From Prolixibacteraceae bacterium (GTDB lineage Bacteria > Bacteroidota > Bacteroidia > Bacteroidales > Prolixibacteraceae), in assembly GCA_028282705.1 (NCBI GenBank), contig JANQHI010000038.1, forward strand, positions 32,495 through 96,494: DNA of 64,000 nucleotides, in the 5' to 3' direction. Each line of letters begins with the position of its first letter. The stretch's first letter is position 1. The translations under genes were made by a program, and so were the position numbers. Shown here one piece after another: positions 1-9,092 of this stretch. The notes beneath the pieces were generated by a model. That model made no database searches. It saw only the letters and a list, made by a program, of their open reading frames with translations, and was not told where the DNA came from.

Positions 1-1
1 A

Positions 2-1351
2 AACCAGGGGTCACTTTCTGACAGGATCATGAGCAGGTATGGTGACACGCCTGCTGGAATTGTTGAATCTGTTATGGAATTCCTGAGGATTTGTAAAAAG
101 GTTGATTTCAAAGATGTGGTTATTTCTATCAAATCAAGCAACACCAGGATAATGGTGTACACTGTCAGGCTACTGAATTTCAAAATGCGCCTGGAGGATA
201 TGAAATACCCATTGCATCTGGGAGTAACTGAAGCAGGTGAAGGTGAAGATGGCAGGATAAGGTCTGCTGTTGGGATTGGGGCATTACTGGCTGATGGCAT
301 TGGAGATACCATTCGTGTATCACTTACAGAAGAACCTGAAAGAGAGATACCTATTGCCAAGAAATTATTAGACCATTTTAAAACTTACCTTAACCATGAG
401 TTAATAAGTGCCCCATTGCATGCACAAACTAACCCATTTGAATATGAGAGGAGGTCGACCAGGCCTGTGCTAAACATGGGAGGGAAACAGAAACCTGTTG
501 TGGTTGCTGACCTGGCAGACAGGTCAATGAATGAACTGCTTCCAATCCGTGGGAAACTGATACCTGATTATTTCCTATCAAACAACAGGATACTGGACTT
601 ACATGGAGAAGAATACCCAATTATATCATTAGAAGATTATCTTTTTGAAAGCACAAGATGGGGAAGGATGAAATTTATCAGGACCAATAAAATGGAATTT
701 GACCGTTTTATGGATATGCACCCTGAAATACTTTTCAAACTAAAACAAACCAGGAAAACAGTATTGATCCTTGAAAGTTTCAACAAAAACCCATTTGCTG
801 AGTTGCGGGCATTCTTTATGATGCTTGAAACCCATATTTGGAAGGTTCCTGTTATCCTTTACCATAAATATCATGAACGCAACCTTGAAGACCTTCAAAT
901 AAAAGCATCAGCTGATTATGGTGGCCTTTTTATTGATGGTTACGGAGATGGGATTTGCCTGTCTAACTCAGGAAATAATATCACATTTACTGAATTAAAA
1001 GACCTGAGCTTTGGTATTTTGCAGGCAAGCAGGATGAGGGTAACCAAAACAGAATTTATTTCTTGCCCTGGCTGTGGGCGCACATTATTTGACCTGCATG
1101 AAACTACCAAAAAAGTAAAAGAGCATTTCCAACATTTAAACCACCTTAAAATTGGAGTTATGGGTTGTGTGGTTAATGGTCCTGGAGAAATGGGTGATGT
1201 TGACTATGGCTTTGTAGGTGTTGGCAATGGTAAGGTAAACCTTTACAAAGGGCAAAACCTGAAAAAAAGGCATATCCCTTACGAAAATGCTGTGGAAGAA
1301 CTGGAACAGCTCATCAAAGAAAATGATGACTGGACTGACCCTGAGCATTAA
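2..1351 (+). CDS. ispG: 4-hydroxy-3-methylbut-2-enyl diphosphate synthase (IspG/GcpE), C-terminal part
   Basis: IspG reductively converts 2-C-methyl-erythritol-2,4-cyclodiphosphate to HMBPP in the cytosolic MEP isoprenoid pathway, using a 4Fe-4S cluster. The reading frame is open to the left edge, so the 5' end lies outside the window; the first codons seen read NQGSLSDRIMSRYGDTP, a conserved segment of the barrel domain. About 450 residues remain, which fits the long Bacteroidota/plant-type enzyme with an extra central domain. The C-terminal cluster-binding region is intact: CPGCGR (about 1064-1081) and GCVVNGPGE (about 1163-1189) supply three cysteines and the conserved Glu. Stop TAA at 1349-1351. 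The family is certain; only the N-terminus is missing. Confidence 0.96.
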   Translation, partial: NQGSLSDRIMSRYGDTPAGIVESVMEFLRICKKVDFKDVVISIKSSNTRIMVYTVRLLNFKMRLEDMKYPLHLGVTEAGEGEDGRIRSAVGIGALLADGIGDTIRVSLTEEPEREIPIAKKLLDHFKTYLNHELISAPLHAQTNPFEYERRSTRPVLNMGGKQKPVVVADLADRSMNELLPIRGKLIPDYFLSNNRILDLHGEEYPIISLEDYLFESTRWGRMKFIRTNKMEFDRFMDMHPEILFKLKQTRKTVLILESFNKNPFAELRAFFMMLETHIWKVPVILYHKYHERNLEDLQIKASADYGGLFIDGYGDGICLSNSGNNITFTELKDLSFGILQASRMRVTKTEFISCPGCGRTLFDLHETTKKVKEHFQHLNHLKIGVMGCVVNGPGEMGDVDYGFVGVGNGKVNLYKGQNLKKRHIPYENAVEELEQLIKENDDWTDPEH

Positions 1352-1428
1352 ATGGTACATCATTGTAAATGATATTTTAATCCACCAAATCCTTGATAAA
1401 AATCCTTTTTAAGGTATACTTAAAACAA

Positions 1429-1436
1429 TATGTTTG
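1429..1436 (+). promoter_or_regulatory. Putative -7 promoter element TATGTTTG
   Basis: TATGTTTG matches the Bacteroidota -7 consensus TAnnTTTG and lies 20 bp upstream of the next start codon. No convincing -33 TTTG is visible. Confidence 0.45.
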
Positions 1437-1456
1437 CGCCCTGAAATTTTATTGGG

Positions 1457-2155
1457 ATGAAGCACATATTAGCCATATTATTGATACTCATTTCAGCCAG
1501 GGCATTTGGGAAAGATATAGGACAGTTATCTTTTGATATTGAACTCCTTAGCAGGCACTATTGGAGGGGGTCCCAAATGGGTGATACCCCTGCAATTGAA
1601 CCCAACCTTTCCTATACATATGGAAACTTCAATTTTTCTGTGTGGGCTGCACATACTTTAAATGAAAGTTATGTTGAAATTGACCTTATCCCATCTTATA
1701 CCTACAAAAATTTCAAGTTTATATTTTTTGATTATTACAACCCAATCCCTTTTCAAAACAACAATTATTTTGCGTTTAAAGAAGGGGAAAACCGCCATTC
1801 TTTTGAGTTGGCAATTAATTATGATGGCAAAGGGGAAATCCCTGTTAAATTAATGGCTGGCACTTTTATTTTTGGTGATAAGGATAAAGAAACAGGAAAG
1901 CCTTTTTATTCTACTTATTTGGAAGCAGGTTATCCTTTTACTTTAAAAGATTTTGATTTTGAATTGCATATTGGGGCAAGCCCCCACAAAGGATATTATG
2001 CCAATAATGCTGCAATTGTCAGCACTGGTATTTCATGTTCAAGGCAAGTGGAAATAACAAAATCCATCATCCTGCCAGTTGGGATATCCTATCATTACAA
2101 CCCTTCTGTTTCAAAGTCATTTTTAATTTTTGGGATTGGCATAAGTGCTTTATAA
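1457..2155 (+). CDS. Outer-membrane beta-barrel protein of unknown function
   Basis: A 232-residue exported protein. Residues 1-18 form a classical signal peptide (hydrophobic core after MKH, likely cleavage after ARAFG). The rest is a chain of alternating aromatic/polar beta-strands (SYTYGNFNFSVWA, PSYTYKNFKFIFF, EAGYPFTLKDFDFELHIG), typical of a small outer-membrane barrel and reminiscent of TorF-like putative porins. The segment LLSRHYWRGSQMGDTPAIEP near the N-terminus resembles the start of such proteins. It stands alone between ispG and a broken lipoprotein gene on the other strand. Barrel and export are read from the sequence; any transport role is unknown. Confidence 0.75.
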   Translation: MKHILAILLILISARAFGKDIGQLSFDIELLSRHYWRGSQMGDTPAIEPNLSYTYGNFNFSVWAAHTLNESYVEIDLIPSYTYKNFKFIFFDYYNPIPFQNNNYFAFKEGENRHSFELAINYDGKGEIPVKLMAGTFIFGDKDKETGKPFYSTYLEAGYPFTLKDFDFELHIGASPHKGYYANNAAIVSTGISCSRQVEITKSIILPVGISYHYNPSVSKSFLIFGIGISAL

Positions 2156-2195
2156 TTGAAGTTGCTTGTATTTAAACTGGTGAGCTTAGTCCCCC

Positions 2196-2556
2196 TCAAA
2201 TAATTCCAATTTCTGCCCCAAAAAGTCCCTGCAAGGTTCCCATTCCTTCAATCCCCTCAGATGGGGTATACCTTATTTCATGGCTTTTATTGTCCATGCT
2301 TATTTTTATCCATTCATCACAACCATCAACACACAAGGGATATTTCTTTCGTAATTTATCCCATTTTCAGCAATTTGTATTTTTAATGTGCCACCACACC
2401 ACCCACAAACAGTGCCATATTCAATAAGCTTGCCCCCTCCAGTTCCATTAAATAAGGCATAATTGGGTTATTGTCCCCTTCTTCCTTACAGCCAGTAAAA
2501 GGCAAACAGGAAAGGGCCAATACAAATGCTGCTAAAATCTTTGCCTTTTTATCCAT
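2196..2556 (-). pseudogene. Frameshifted small lipoprotein gene
   Basis: Minus-strand reading begins MDKKAKILAAF at 2556 and shows a lipoprotein signal with lipobox PFTGC (Cys23), then stops early at 2383. Coding-like sequence continues in other frames: first a segment with EYGTVCGWCGG and LKIQIAENGINYE, then KKYPLCVDGCDEWIKIS and a C-terminus ending GLFGAEIGII with a stop at 2196-2198. Joined, they give a plausible lipoprotein of about 118 residues with two cysteine pairs. This needs two frameshifts, near 2455-2475 and near 2335-2345. It could be a decaying gene or two sequencing errors. I do not recognise the family. Confidence 0.55.
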
Positions 2557-2642
2557 ATCACCAGCCAAAATAAGTTAAAAATTTTTACTTGCCCTTTATT
2601 TGCTATTTTTACCAACTAGTAATTTTCATAAATACCTTTCCT

Positions 2643-3215
2643 ATGGCAAAAACTTATTGGAAACCTGGCACCATTATTTACCCCCTCCCTGCTGTAATGG
2701 TAAGTTGTGGGGAAACACCCAAAGAACATAACATTATAACCATTGCCTGGACAGGCACCATTTGTAGTGACCCCCCAATGTGTTACATTTCTGTGCGCCC
2801 ATCAAGGCATTCATATGATATTATTAAAAGGACTGGGGAATTTGTAATTAACCTTACTACTGAAAAACTGGCCAGGGCAACTGATTGGTGTGGTTGCAGG
2901 TCAGGAAGCAAATACAACAAATGGAAAGAAATGGGGCTTACCCCAGCTCCTGCAAAACATGTTAAAGCACCTATAATTGAAGAATCACCAGTTAATATTG
3001 AGTGCAAAGTAAAAGAAATAATTGACCTTGGGGTACACCACATGTTTGTTTCAGAAGTAGTGGGGGTATCTGTTGATGATACTTATTTAAACGAGCAAAA
3101 TGCATTTAGCTTTTCAAAAGCCAGGCCTTTGGTTTATAGCCATGGCCACTATTTTGGTTTAGGGGATATTATTGGGAAGTTTGGTTGGTCAGTAGAAAAG
3201 AAAAAAAAGAAATAG
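2643..3215 (+). CDS. Flavin reductase family protein (FMN-binding split barrel)
   Basis: A 190-residue protein of the flavin reductase-like (DUF447/RutF-like) split-barrel family that binds FMN. The start is placed at the ATG beginning MAKTYWKPGTIIYPLPAVMV; an earlier TTG at 2589 would add 18 untypical residues. Family features visible are the N-terminal YPLPAVMVSCG strand, the core NIITIAWTGTICSDPPMCYISVRPSRHSYD, and the EFVINL turn that usually lines the flavin phosphate. The lysine-rich C-terminus is simple sequence. Substrate is unknown; such proteins reduce flavins or act as stand-alone flavoproteins. Monocistronic, followed 63 bp later by the M3 peptidase gene. Confidence 0.87.
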   Translation: MAKTYWKPGTIIYPLPAVMVSCGETPKEHNIITIAWTGTICSDPPMCYISVRPSRHSYDIIKRTGEFVINLTTEKLARATDWCGCRSGSKYNKWKEMGLTPAPAKHVKAPIIEESPVNIECKVKEIIDLGVHHMFVSEVVGVSVDDTYLNEQNAFSFSKARPLVYSHGHYFGLGDIIGKFGWSVEKKKKK

Positions 3216-3278
3216 TTTACCCACTTACCATTGGTTTGGTGTAGGGCTTATAAATAATTTTAGTTAGACAAAAAAAGG

Positions 3279-5321
3279 ATGGGCAGAGCAGAAGAAAATC
3301 CATTGTTAAGGCAATTTACAGGGATACATGAAACAGCCCCTTTGGGGCAAATTCAAAATGGGCACTATATGCCAGCCTTTAAAAAAGCCTTGAACAATGC
3401 AAGGAAAGAAGTGGAAGGGATTGTGAAAAATACAGAACCCCCAACGTTTGAAAATACCATTGTTGGTTTAGAAACATCAGGAAGGCTTTTGGGGAGGGTT
3501 GCAGGCATATTTTTTAATGTGTTAAGTGCTGAAACAAATGATAGGCTCCAAAAAATTGCACAGGAAGTTTCTCCAATGCTCACTGAATTTCAAAACGATA
3601 TTAACCTAAACCCAGGGCTTTTCAAAAAAGTCAAAACTGTTTATGATAAAAAAAACAGCCTAGGCCTATCAGTGGAAGAAAACACCCTTCTGGAAAACAC
3701 ATACATTGGTTTTGTAAGGAAAGGGGCAAATTTAAATGAAAAAGACAAAGAAAAGTTTAGGGAAATAAGCACAGAATTATCAAAACTGGCATTGGAGTTT
3801 GGCAACAATGTTTTAAAAGAAACCAATGCTTATTCATACTTGCTTACTGATAAGGAAAAACTTTCAGGATTGCCAGAAGGGGCACTGGAAGCTGCTGCTG
3901 CAAAAGCAAAAGACAAAGGGCATGAAGGCTGGATGTTTGACATTAGCATGCCCAGCTATCTGCCTGTTTTAAAATATGCTGATAACCGTGAGTTAAGGAA
4001 AGAACTTTTCATGGCTTATGGTTCCAAGGCATTTAAAGGGAATGGTTTTGACAACCAGCAGAATGTAAAGAAAATAGTGGGGCTGAGGTTGGAACTGGCA
4101 AAAATTTTAGGCTTTGAAAACTATGCTGGATATATTCTTGAAAGAAGGATGGCCATGGGCCCTTCTGGGATATATAAACTGTTGGAAGATTTATATGAAG
4201 CCTCCTTTAAAGTGGCAAAACAAGAAAAAGAAGGGTTGCAGAAGTTTGCAGGTTCATTGGGGTTTGAAGGTGAACTTATGCCCTGGGATGCAAGCTACTA
4301 TTCTGAAAAGCTTAAAATAAAAAAGTTTGACCTGGATGATGAAATGCTAAAACCCTATTTTGAGTTAAACAATGTAATTGATGGGGTTTTTGGCCTGGCA
4401 ACTGAACTTTATGGCATTACATTTAAACTAAACAAGGAAATTGAAGTTTACCACAATGAAGTTAAACCCTATGAGGTGTTTGATGCTGATGGTACATTCC
4501 TGGCAGTTTTGTATGCTGATTTCCACCCAAGGGAAGGGAAAAGGGGTGGTGCATGGATGAATGACTTTAAGCCTCAATGGAAGGAAAATGGGAAGGATTC
4601 ACGCCCACATATTTCCATTGTAATGAACTTTACCCAGGCAACTGAAACCAAACCTGCACTGCTTACTTTTGATGAGGTAAACACCTTCCTGCATGAGTTT
4701 GGCCATGCCCTCCATGGGATATTTGCAAACTCTACCTACCAAAGCCTTTCAGGCACAAATGTGTACAGGGACTTTGTTGAACTCCCATCCCAGCTCATGG
4801 AAAACTGGGCTGTGGAAAAAGAATTCCTTGATAAATTTGCCAGGCATTATAAAACAGGGGAAGCCATTCCTTGTGAATTGGTGGAAAAAATCAAAGCTTC
4901 AGAAAATTTTATGGAAGGAAGTGCCTGTTTGCGCCAACTTAGCTTTGGGTTTTTAGACATGGCATGGCACACCATTACAGAAGCTTATGCTGGTGAGGTA
5001 AAAGCTTTTGATGAAAAAGCATGGAAAAAAACACAGCTATACCCTACCATTGATGAAGTGTGTATGAGCACCCAATTTGGACATTTGTTTGCAGGTGGTT
5101 ATGCAGCAGGTTACTATGGCTACAAGTGGGCAGAAGTATTGGATGCTGATGCCTTTGCCCTGTTCAAAGAAAAAGGGCTGTTCAACAAACAAGTAGCAAC
5201 TTCTTTCAGAAAAAACATCCTTGAAAAAGGGGGCACTGAACACCCTATGGAGCTGTATAAAAAATTCAGGGGGCAAGAACCAACTGTTGATGCACTGCTT
5301 GAAAGGAGTGGGTTGAAATAA
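3279..5321 (+). CDS. dcp: M3 family metallopeptidase (peptidyl-dipeptidase Dcp-like)
   Basis: A 680-residue zinc oligopeptidase of family M3 that trims short peptides. The HExxH motif is complete: His472, Glu473 and His476 in HEFGHALHG, with the third ligand Glu501 in FVELPSQ. Length matches Dcp/oligopeptidase A (about 680-700 residues). No signal peptide is seen, so it is probably cytoplasmic, although some Bacteroidota homologues are exported. The start MGRAEENPLLRQF lies just after an A-rich stretch. A TTTG-N16-TAATTTTA arrangement upstream (about 3235-3262) could be its promoter, and a hairpin terminator follows at 5345. Dipeptide-releasing specificity is inferred from the family. Confidence 0.93.
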   Translation: MGRAEENPLLRQFTGIHETAPLGQIQNGHYMPAFKKALNNARKEVEGIVKNTEPPTFENTIVGLETSGRLLGRVAGIFFNVLSAETNDRLQKIAQEVSPMLTEFQNDINLNPGLFKKVKTVYDKKNSLGLSVEENTLLENTYIGFVRKGANLNEKDKEKFREISTELSKLALEFGNNVLKETNAYSYLLTDKEKLSGLPEGALEAAAAKAKDKGHEGWMFDISMPSYLPVLKYADNRELRKELFMAYGSKAFKGNGFDNQQNVKKIVGLRLELAKILGFENYAGYILERRMAMGPSGIYKLLEDLYEASFKVAKQEKEGLQKFAGSLGFEGELMPWDASYYSEKLKIKKFDLDDEMLKPYFELNNVIDGVFGLATELYGITFKLNKEIEVYHNEVKPYEVFDADGTFLAVLYADFHPREGKRGGAWMNDFKPQWKENGKDSRPHISIVMNFTQATETKPALLTFDEVNTFLHEFGHALHGIFANSTYQSLSGTNVYRDFVELPSQLMENWAVEKEFLDKFARHYKTGEAIPCELVEKIKASENFMEGSACLRQLSFGFLDMAWHTITEAYAGEVKAFDEKAWKKTQLYPTIDEVCMSTQFGHLFAGGYAAGYYGYKWAEVLDADAFALFKEKGLFNKQVATSFRKNILEKGGTEHPMELYKKFRGQEPTVDALLERSGLK

Positions 5322-5344
5322 AAAGATTGCAAGAATTAGTGTTT

Positions 5345-5373
5345 AAGGGCTTTGCTTGGCGAAGCCCTTTTTT
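5345..5373 (+). terminator. Rho-independent terminator
   Basis: Inverted repeat AAGGGCTT/AAGCCCTT with a 9-nt loop followed by a run of T, directly after the M3 peptidase gene. Confidence 0.8.
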
Positions 5374-5438
5374 GTCCCCACAATTAAAGGGAAGCTTTTT
5401 CTTTTTTGTATATTTAGAATCACTCTAAAAATAAAATT

Positions 5439-5843
5439 ATGGCAACTATTACAACAAAATATTTGGGTGATTTACGCACTGAAAATACCCATGTACAATC
5501 AGGAAACAAGGTAATAACTGATGCCCCATGTGACAACCAGGGAAAAGGGGAATTTTTTTCCCCAACAGACCTGCTGGCAACTGCACTTGGCAGTTGTATC
5601 CTCACCATTATGGGGATAAAAGCCAGGGACAACAACATTGACCTTGAAGGAACAGATATGGAAATAACCAAAATTATGGTTTCTGACCCCAGAAGGGTAG
5701 ATGAGGTAATTGTGGAATTTAATTTTCCTGCTAAAGAATATACAGAAGAAGAAAAACAACTGGTTGAAAGTGTTGCTGGCATCAGCCCTGTGCCTTTAAG
5801 CGTACATCCTGATTTAAAGCAAACCTTTAAGTTTAATTGGTAA
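5439..5843 (+). CDS. OsmC family protein lacking the second cysteine
   Basis: A 134-residue OsmC/Ohr-fold protein. The family detoxifies organic hydroperoxides with two cysteines. The first is present in LATALGSCILTIMG (about residue 52). The region that normally carries the second, in a CPVxxSLHPD context, reads GISPVPLSVHPDLKQ here, so the cysteine appears to be Ser. Thiol peroxidase activity by the usual disulfide mechanism is therefore doubtful. A TATATTTA (5409-5416) upstream is a possible -7 element. Fold assignment is firm; function is open. Confidence 0.85.
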   Translation: MATITTKYLGDLRTENTHVQSGNKVITDAPCDNQGKGEFFSPTDLLATALGSCILTIMGIKARDNNIDLEGTDMEITKIMVSDPRRVDEVIVEFNFPAKEYTEEEKQLVESVAGISPVPLSVHPDLKQTFKFNW

Positions 5844-6232
5844 AAAATCAACTTTAACCAGGGTATGGCCCAAAGTCATGCCCTTGTTAAGTGAATAAAT
5901 TTATGGGATTTAACAACATTATTGGTGTTTGAAACCTAATCCCCCACTTTCAAAAAAGGGGAGCAGATTTTTTAATTTCCCTCTTTTGGAGGGGCTATGG
6001 GAGGCTTCACAACAAAGCCACCTTTGCTTACAAAAGTGGCTTCTATATGTTGAGTAAGCACCTACCTGTAAAAACAGCAAGGCAGCTTACAGAAAAGCAC
6101 TAACATGAGTTAGTACTTGTATTTTTAATTCATCAATCAATGTACATCCAGAATACCCCCTCTTTAATTCTCCCCTCCTAAAAATTAGGGGGAGTGGATT
6201 CCAATGAAGTATGAACTGGGAGACGTGAGGGT
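5844..6232. other. Gene-free stretch with several hairpins
   Basis: About 390 bp between convergent osmC and metG. It holds an imperfect stem GGGTATG/CATGCCC at 5861-5883 (likely osmC terminator), a CCCTC/GAGGG stem near 5976-5994, a clear hairpin AAGCCAC/GTGGCTT at 6015-6042 with an inner TTTG/CAAA helix, and a CTCCC/GGGAG stem near 6172-6196. The C/T-rich and G/A-rich blocks look like remnants of dispersed intergenic repeats. No coding potential seen. Confidence 0.5.
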
Positions 6233-8266
6233 TTACCTCACCTCAGACCCAGGTTTTACTTCCTGATCAGGGCTCACAATGGATAGGCTGCCATCAGCAT
6301 TTTCTGCACAAAGGATCATCCCTTGTGACTCAATCCCCCTTAGTTTTTTGGGCTCCAGATTCACCAATATGGATACCTGCTTACCTACTAAATCTTCTGG
6401 CTGGTAATATTCAGCAATACCTGAAACAACTATTCTTTGGTCAATTCCAGTATCAATTTTAAGCTTCAATAGTTTCTTGGTTTTAGCCACTTTTTCAGCT
6501 TCCCAAATAGTACCTACTCGAATATCCATTTTGCCAAAATCATCAAACAGGATGTTTTCTTTTGCAGGTGCAGCTTTGGCTCCAGCCAGCTCATTGGCTT
6601 TTTTGGTATCCAGCAATTTTTGCAGTTGATCTTCAATTACCTTATCCTCAATTTTTTCAAATAACAATTCAGGCTTGTTTACCTTATGCCCTACTGCTAT
6701 TAAATCTACATTGCCCAATATATCCCATCCTTGTTTTTCAATATTCAGGAAGCCCCTTAGTTTTTCCATGCTAAAAGGAAGGAAAGGTTCCAGGATAATA
6801 GTCAGGTTTGCAGTTACCTGGAGGCAAATATTCATAATGGTTTTTACTCTTTCTTCATCTGTTTTAACCACTTTCCATGGCTCTTCATCAGCCAGGTATT
6901 TGTTACCCAGCCTTGCCAAATCCATGGCATTTTTTAATGACTCCCTAATCCTGAAACTGTCTAGGCTTTTTTCTACCTCAGTTTTTAATACACCTATCTC
7001 TTTCAGGGTTTGTTTATCATTTTCTGTCAATTCACCCCTGCCAGGAACTTCACCACCATAATACTTGTTGGTCAGGACAAGTGCTCTGTTCACAAAATTC
7101 CCCAGTACTGCTACCAGTTCATTGTTGTTCCTGGTTTGGAAATCTTTCCAGGTAAAATCATTGTCTTTGGTTTCAGGAGCATTGGCTGTAAGCACATATT
7201 TCAGTACATCCTCTTTCCCAGGAAAATCTTCCAAATATTCATGCAACCAAACAGCCCAATTCCTTGAAGTGGATATTTTATCCCCCTCCAGGTTTAGGAA
7301 CTCATTGGCAGGCACATTTTCAGGAAGTATATAAGTCCCTTCTGCCTTCAGCATACTTGGGAAAATGATGCAGTGGAACACAATGTTGTCTTTCCCAATA
7401 AAGTGCAACATCCTTGTTTCAGGGTCTTTCCAATATTTTTCCCACTCTGGGGTTAGCTCTTTGGTTGCTGAAATGTACCCAATGGGAGCATCAAACCACA
7501 CATACAATACTTTTCCATCTACCTCTTCAATGGGAACAGGTACACCCCAATCCAGGTCACGTGTAACTGCGCGTGGCATTAAGCCACTGTCAATCCATGA
7601 TTTGCATTGCCCATACACATTGCTTTTCCACTCCTTATGCCCTTCCAGTATCCACTCTTTTAGCCAGGGTTCATATTGGTCAAGTGGCAGGTACCAGTGT
7701 TTTGTTTCTTTCAGCACAGGTTTATTCCCACTGATCATTGAAGTTGGGTTAATCAATTCTGTTGGGCTAAGTGAGGTCCCACAGCTTTCACACTGGTCGC
7801 CATATGCTTTTTCAAATGAACACTTTGGGCAAGTCCCTGTAATATACCTGTCTGCTAAAAACTGCTTGTTTTCCTCATCATAATATTGTTCAGAAGTTTT
7901 TTCCATAAACTTCCCTTCATCATATAATTTTTTGAAGAATTCAGAAGCTGTTTTATGGTGGATATCTGCACTTGTGCGTGAATATACATCAAATGAAATC
8001 CCAAACTTTTTGAATGATTCTTTTATAATGGTATGGAACTTATCAACCACATCCTGAGGGGTAATGCCTTCATTTTTAGCCTTTAAAGTAATTGGGACAC
8101 CATGCTCATCAGAGCCACCTATCAATACCACATCTTCATTTTTTAACCTTAGGTAACGTGCGTAAATATCAGCAGGTACATAAACCCCTGCAAGGTGCCC
8201 AATATGGATAGGCCCATTGGCATAAGGAAGTGCTGTAGTAATTAAAGTCCTTTTAAAATCAACCAT
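6233..8266 (-). CDS. metG: Methionine--tRNA ligase
   Basis: A 677-residue class I synthetase that charges tRNA-Met. HIGH is at residues 21-24 ([10 protein letters not shown]). The KMSKS loop is KISTS at 330-334 ([12 protein letters not shown]), the usual form in this branch of MetRS. The zinc knuckle CPKC...CESC lies around residue 143-162. The C-terminal 110 residues from about 565 ([17 protein letters not shown]) form the EMAP-II/Trbp tRNA-binding domain. ATG start at 8266, with TATCTTTG 35 bp upstream. All core motifs are intact. Monocistronic and divergent from the HAD gene. Confidence 0.98.
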   Translation of the reverse strand: MVDFKRTLITTALPYANGPIHIGHLAGVYVPADIYARYLRLKNEDVVLIGGSDEHGVPITLKAKNEGITPQDVVDKFHTIIKESFKKFGISFDVYSRTSADIHHKTASEFFKKLYDEGKFMEKTSEQYYDEENKQFLADRYITGTCPKCSFEKAYGDQCESCGTSLSPTELINPTSMISGNKPVLKETKHWYLPLDQYEPWLKEWILEGHKEWKSNVYGQCKSWIDSGLMPRAVTRDLDWGVPVPIEEVDGKVLYVWFDAPIGYISATKELTPEWEKYWKDPETRMLHFIGKDNIVFHCIIFPSMLKAEGTYILPENVPANEFLNLEGDKISTSRNWAVWLHEYLEDFPGKEDVLKYVLTANAPETKDNDFTWKDFQTRNNNELVAVLGNFVNRALVLTNKYYGGEVPGRGELTENDKQTLKEIGVLKTEVEKSLDSFRIRESLKNAMDLARLGNKYLADEEPWKVVKTDEERVKTIMNICLQVTANLTIILEPFLPFSMEKLRGFLNIEKQGWDILGNVDLIAVGHKVNKPELLFEKIEDKVIEDQLQKLLDTKKANELAGAKAAPAKENILFDDFGKMDIRVGTIWEAEKVAKTKKLLKLKIDTGIDQRIVVSGIAEYYQPEDLVGKQVSILVNLEPKKLRGIESQGMILCAENADGSLSIVSPDQEVKPGSEVR

Positions 8267-8300
8267 TTTTATTCTGTATGAGTTGTTTAAATTGAAGCTA

Positions 8301-8308
8301 CAAAGATA
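8301..8308 (-). promoter_or_regulatory. Putative -7 element TATCTTTG for metG
   Basis: Minus-strand TATCTTTG matches TAnnTTTG, 35 bp upstream of the metG start codon. Confidence 0.5.
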
Positions 8309-8394
8309 ATTTAAATTTATTGATTGGGTAGGAAGCTATTTTGATTTTATTATGGTTGGAAAAGGCTATAATTTTCTAATTTCGCCAAAAAAAT

Positions 8395-9048
8395 ATGGAT
8401 GCATTATCACACATTATTTTTGACCTTGATGGTACTCTGATAAACTCAAAAAGAGGCATTGAAAAATCATTAAGCTATGCTTACAATCAATTAAACCTAA
8501 AGCCTCTTCCAGGAGGGTTGCCTGACCAGTTTATTGGGGCCCCATTCCAATGGTGTTTCCAGTCATTGCTTGGTTTTATTAAAAAAGATGCTGCCTTAGC
8601 CATTGAGCATTTCAGGTATTATTATAACCAAAATGGATGGAAAGAAAACATCCCCTACCCCGGTATATCTGAGTTGCTTGAAGAACTCCATTTTATGGGT
8701 AAACAGCTTTATGTTGCCACCTCAAAAATGGAAACTTTTGCTGAAAAAATCCTGAAACAGCATGAATTTGATAAATATATAAGCCACCTGAAAGGTGCAG
8801 ACTATTTAGGAAAGAAATCAAACAAAGCAATATTGGTCAGTGACTTGCTGGTAACACAATAACTGGCACCATCTAAAAACATAGTTATGGTAGGCGACAC
8901 AGGTTTTGACATTATTGGTGGCCAGGAAAATGAATTGTCAACCATTGCAGTAACCTATGGTTTTGGGAAAGAGGATGCACTACATGGGTATAACCCTGAC
9001 TTTATGGTTGATAGTGTAGATGAACTTTATAGCTTGATATCTTCCTGA
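8395..9048 (+). pseudogene. HAD-family phosphatase split by an in-frame TAA
   Basis: The frame begins MDALSHIIFDLDGTLINS (HAD motif I DxDGT), continues through motif II (VATSK) and the motif III lysine region (KKSNKAIL), then meets TAA at 8860-8862. The same frame stays open to TGA at 9046-9048 and encodes the missing C-terminus, including motif IV VGDTGFDIIGG and a terminal DELYSLISS. A one-base change (CAA to TAA, for instance) would restore a normal phosphoglycolate-phosphatase-like protein of about 217 residues. The 155-residue product lacks the Mg-binding motif IV aspartates and should be inactive. A recent nonsense mutation, readthrough, or a sequencing error are all possible. Confidence 0.85.
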
Positions 9049-9092
9049 AAACATCATTTTGTTTTTATGTTGTACTTCCCTACTTTTATGCT

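Noticed and set aside
5420..5851. A 143-codon minus-strand frame opposite the OsmC gene
   Set aside because: It spans the whole OsmC gene in antisense; no family resemblance.
7365..7883. A 172-codon plus-strand frame opposite metG
   Set aside because: It is antisense to the conserved catalytic core of metG and shows no domain or start signal.
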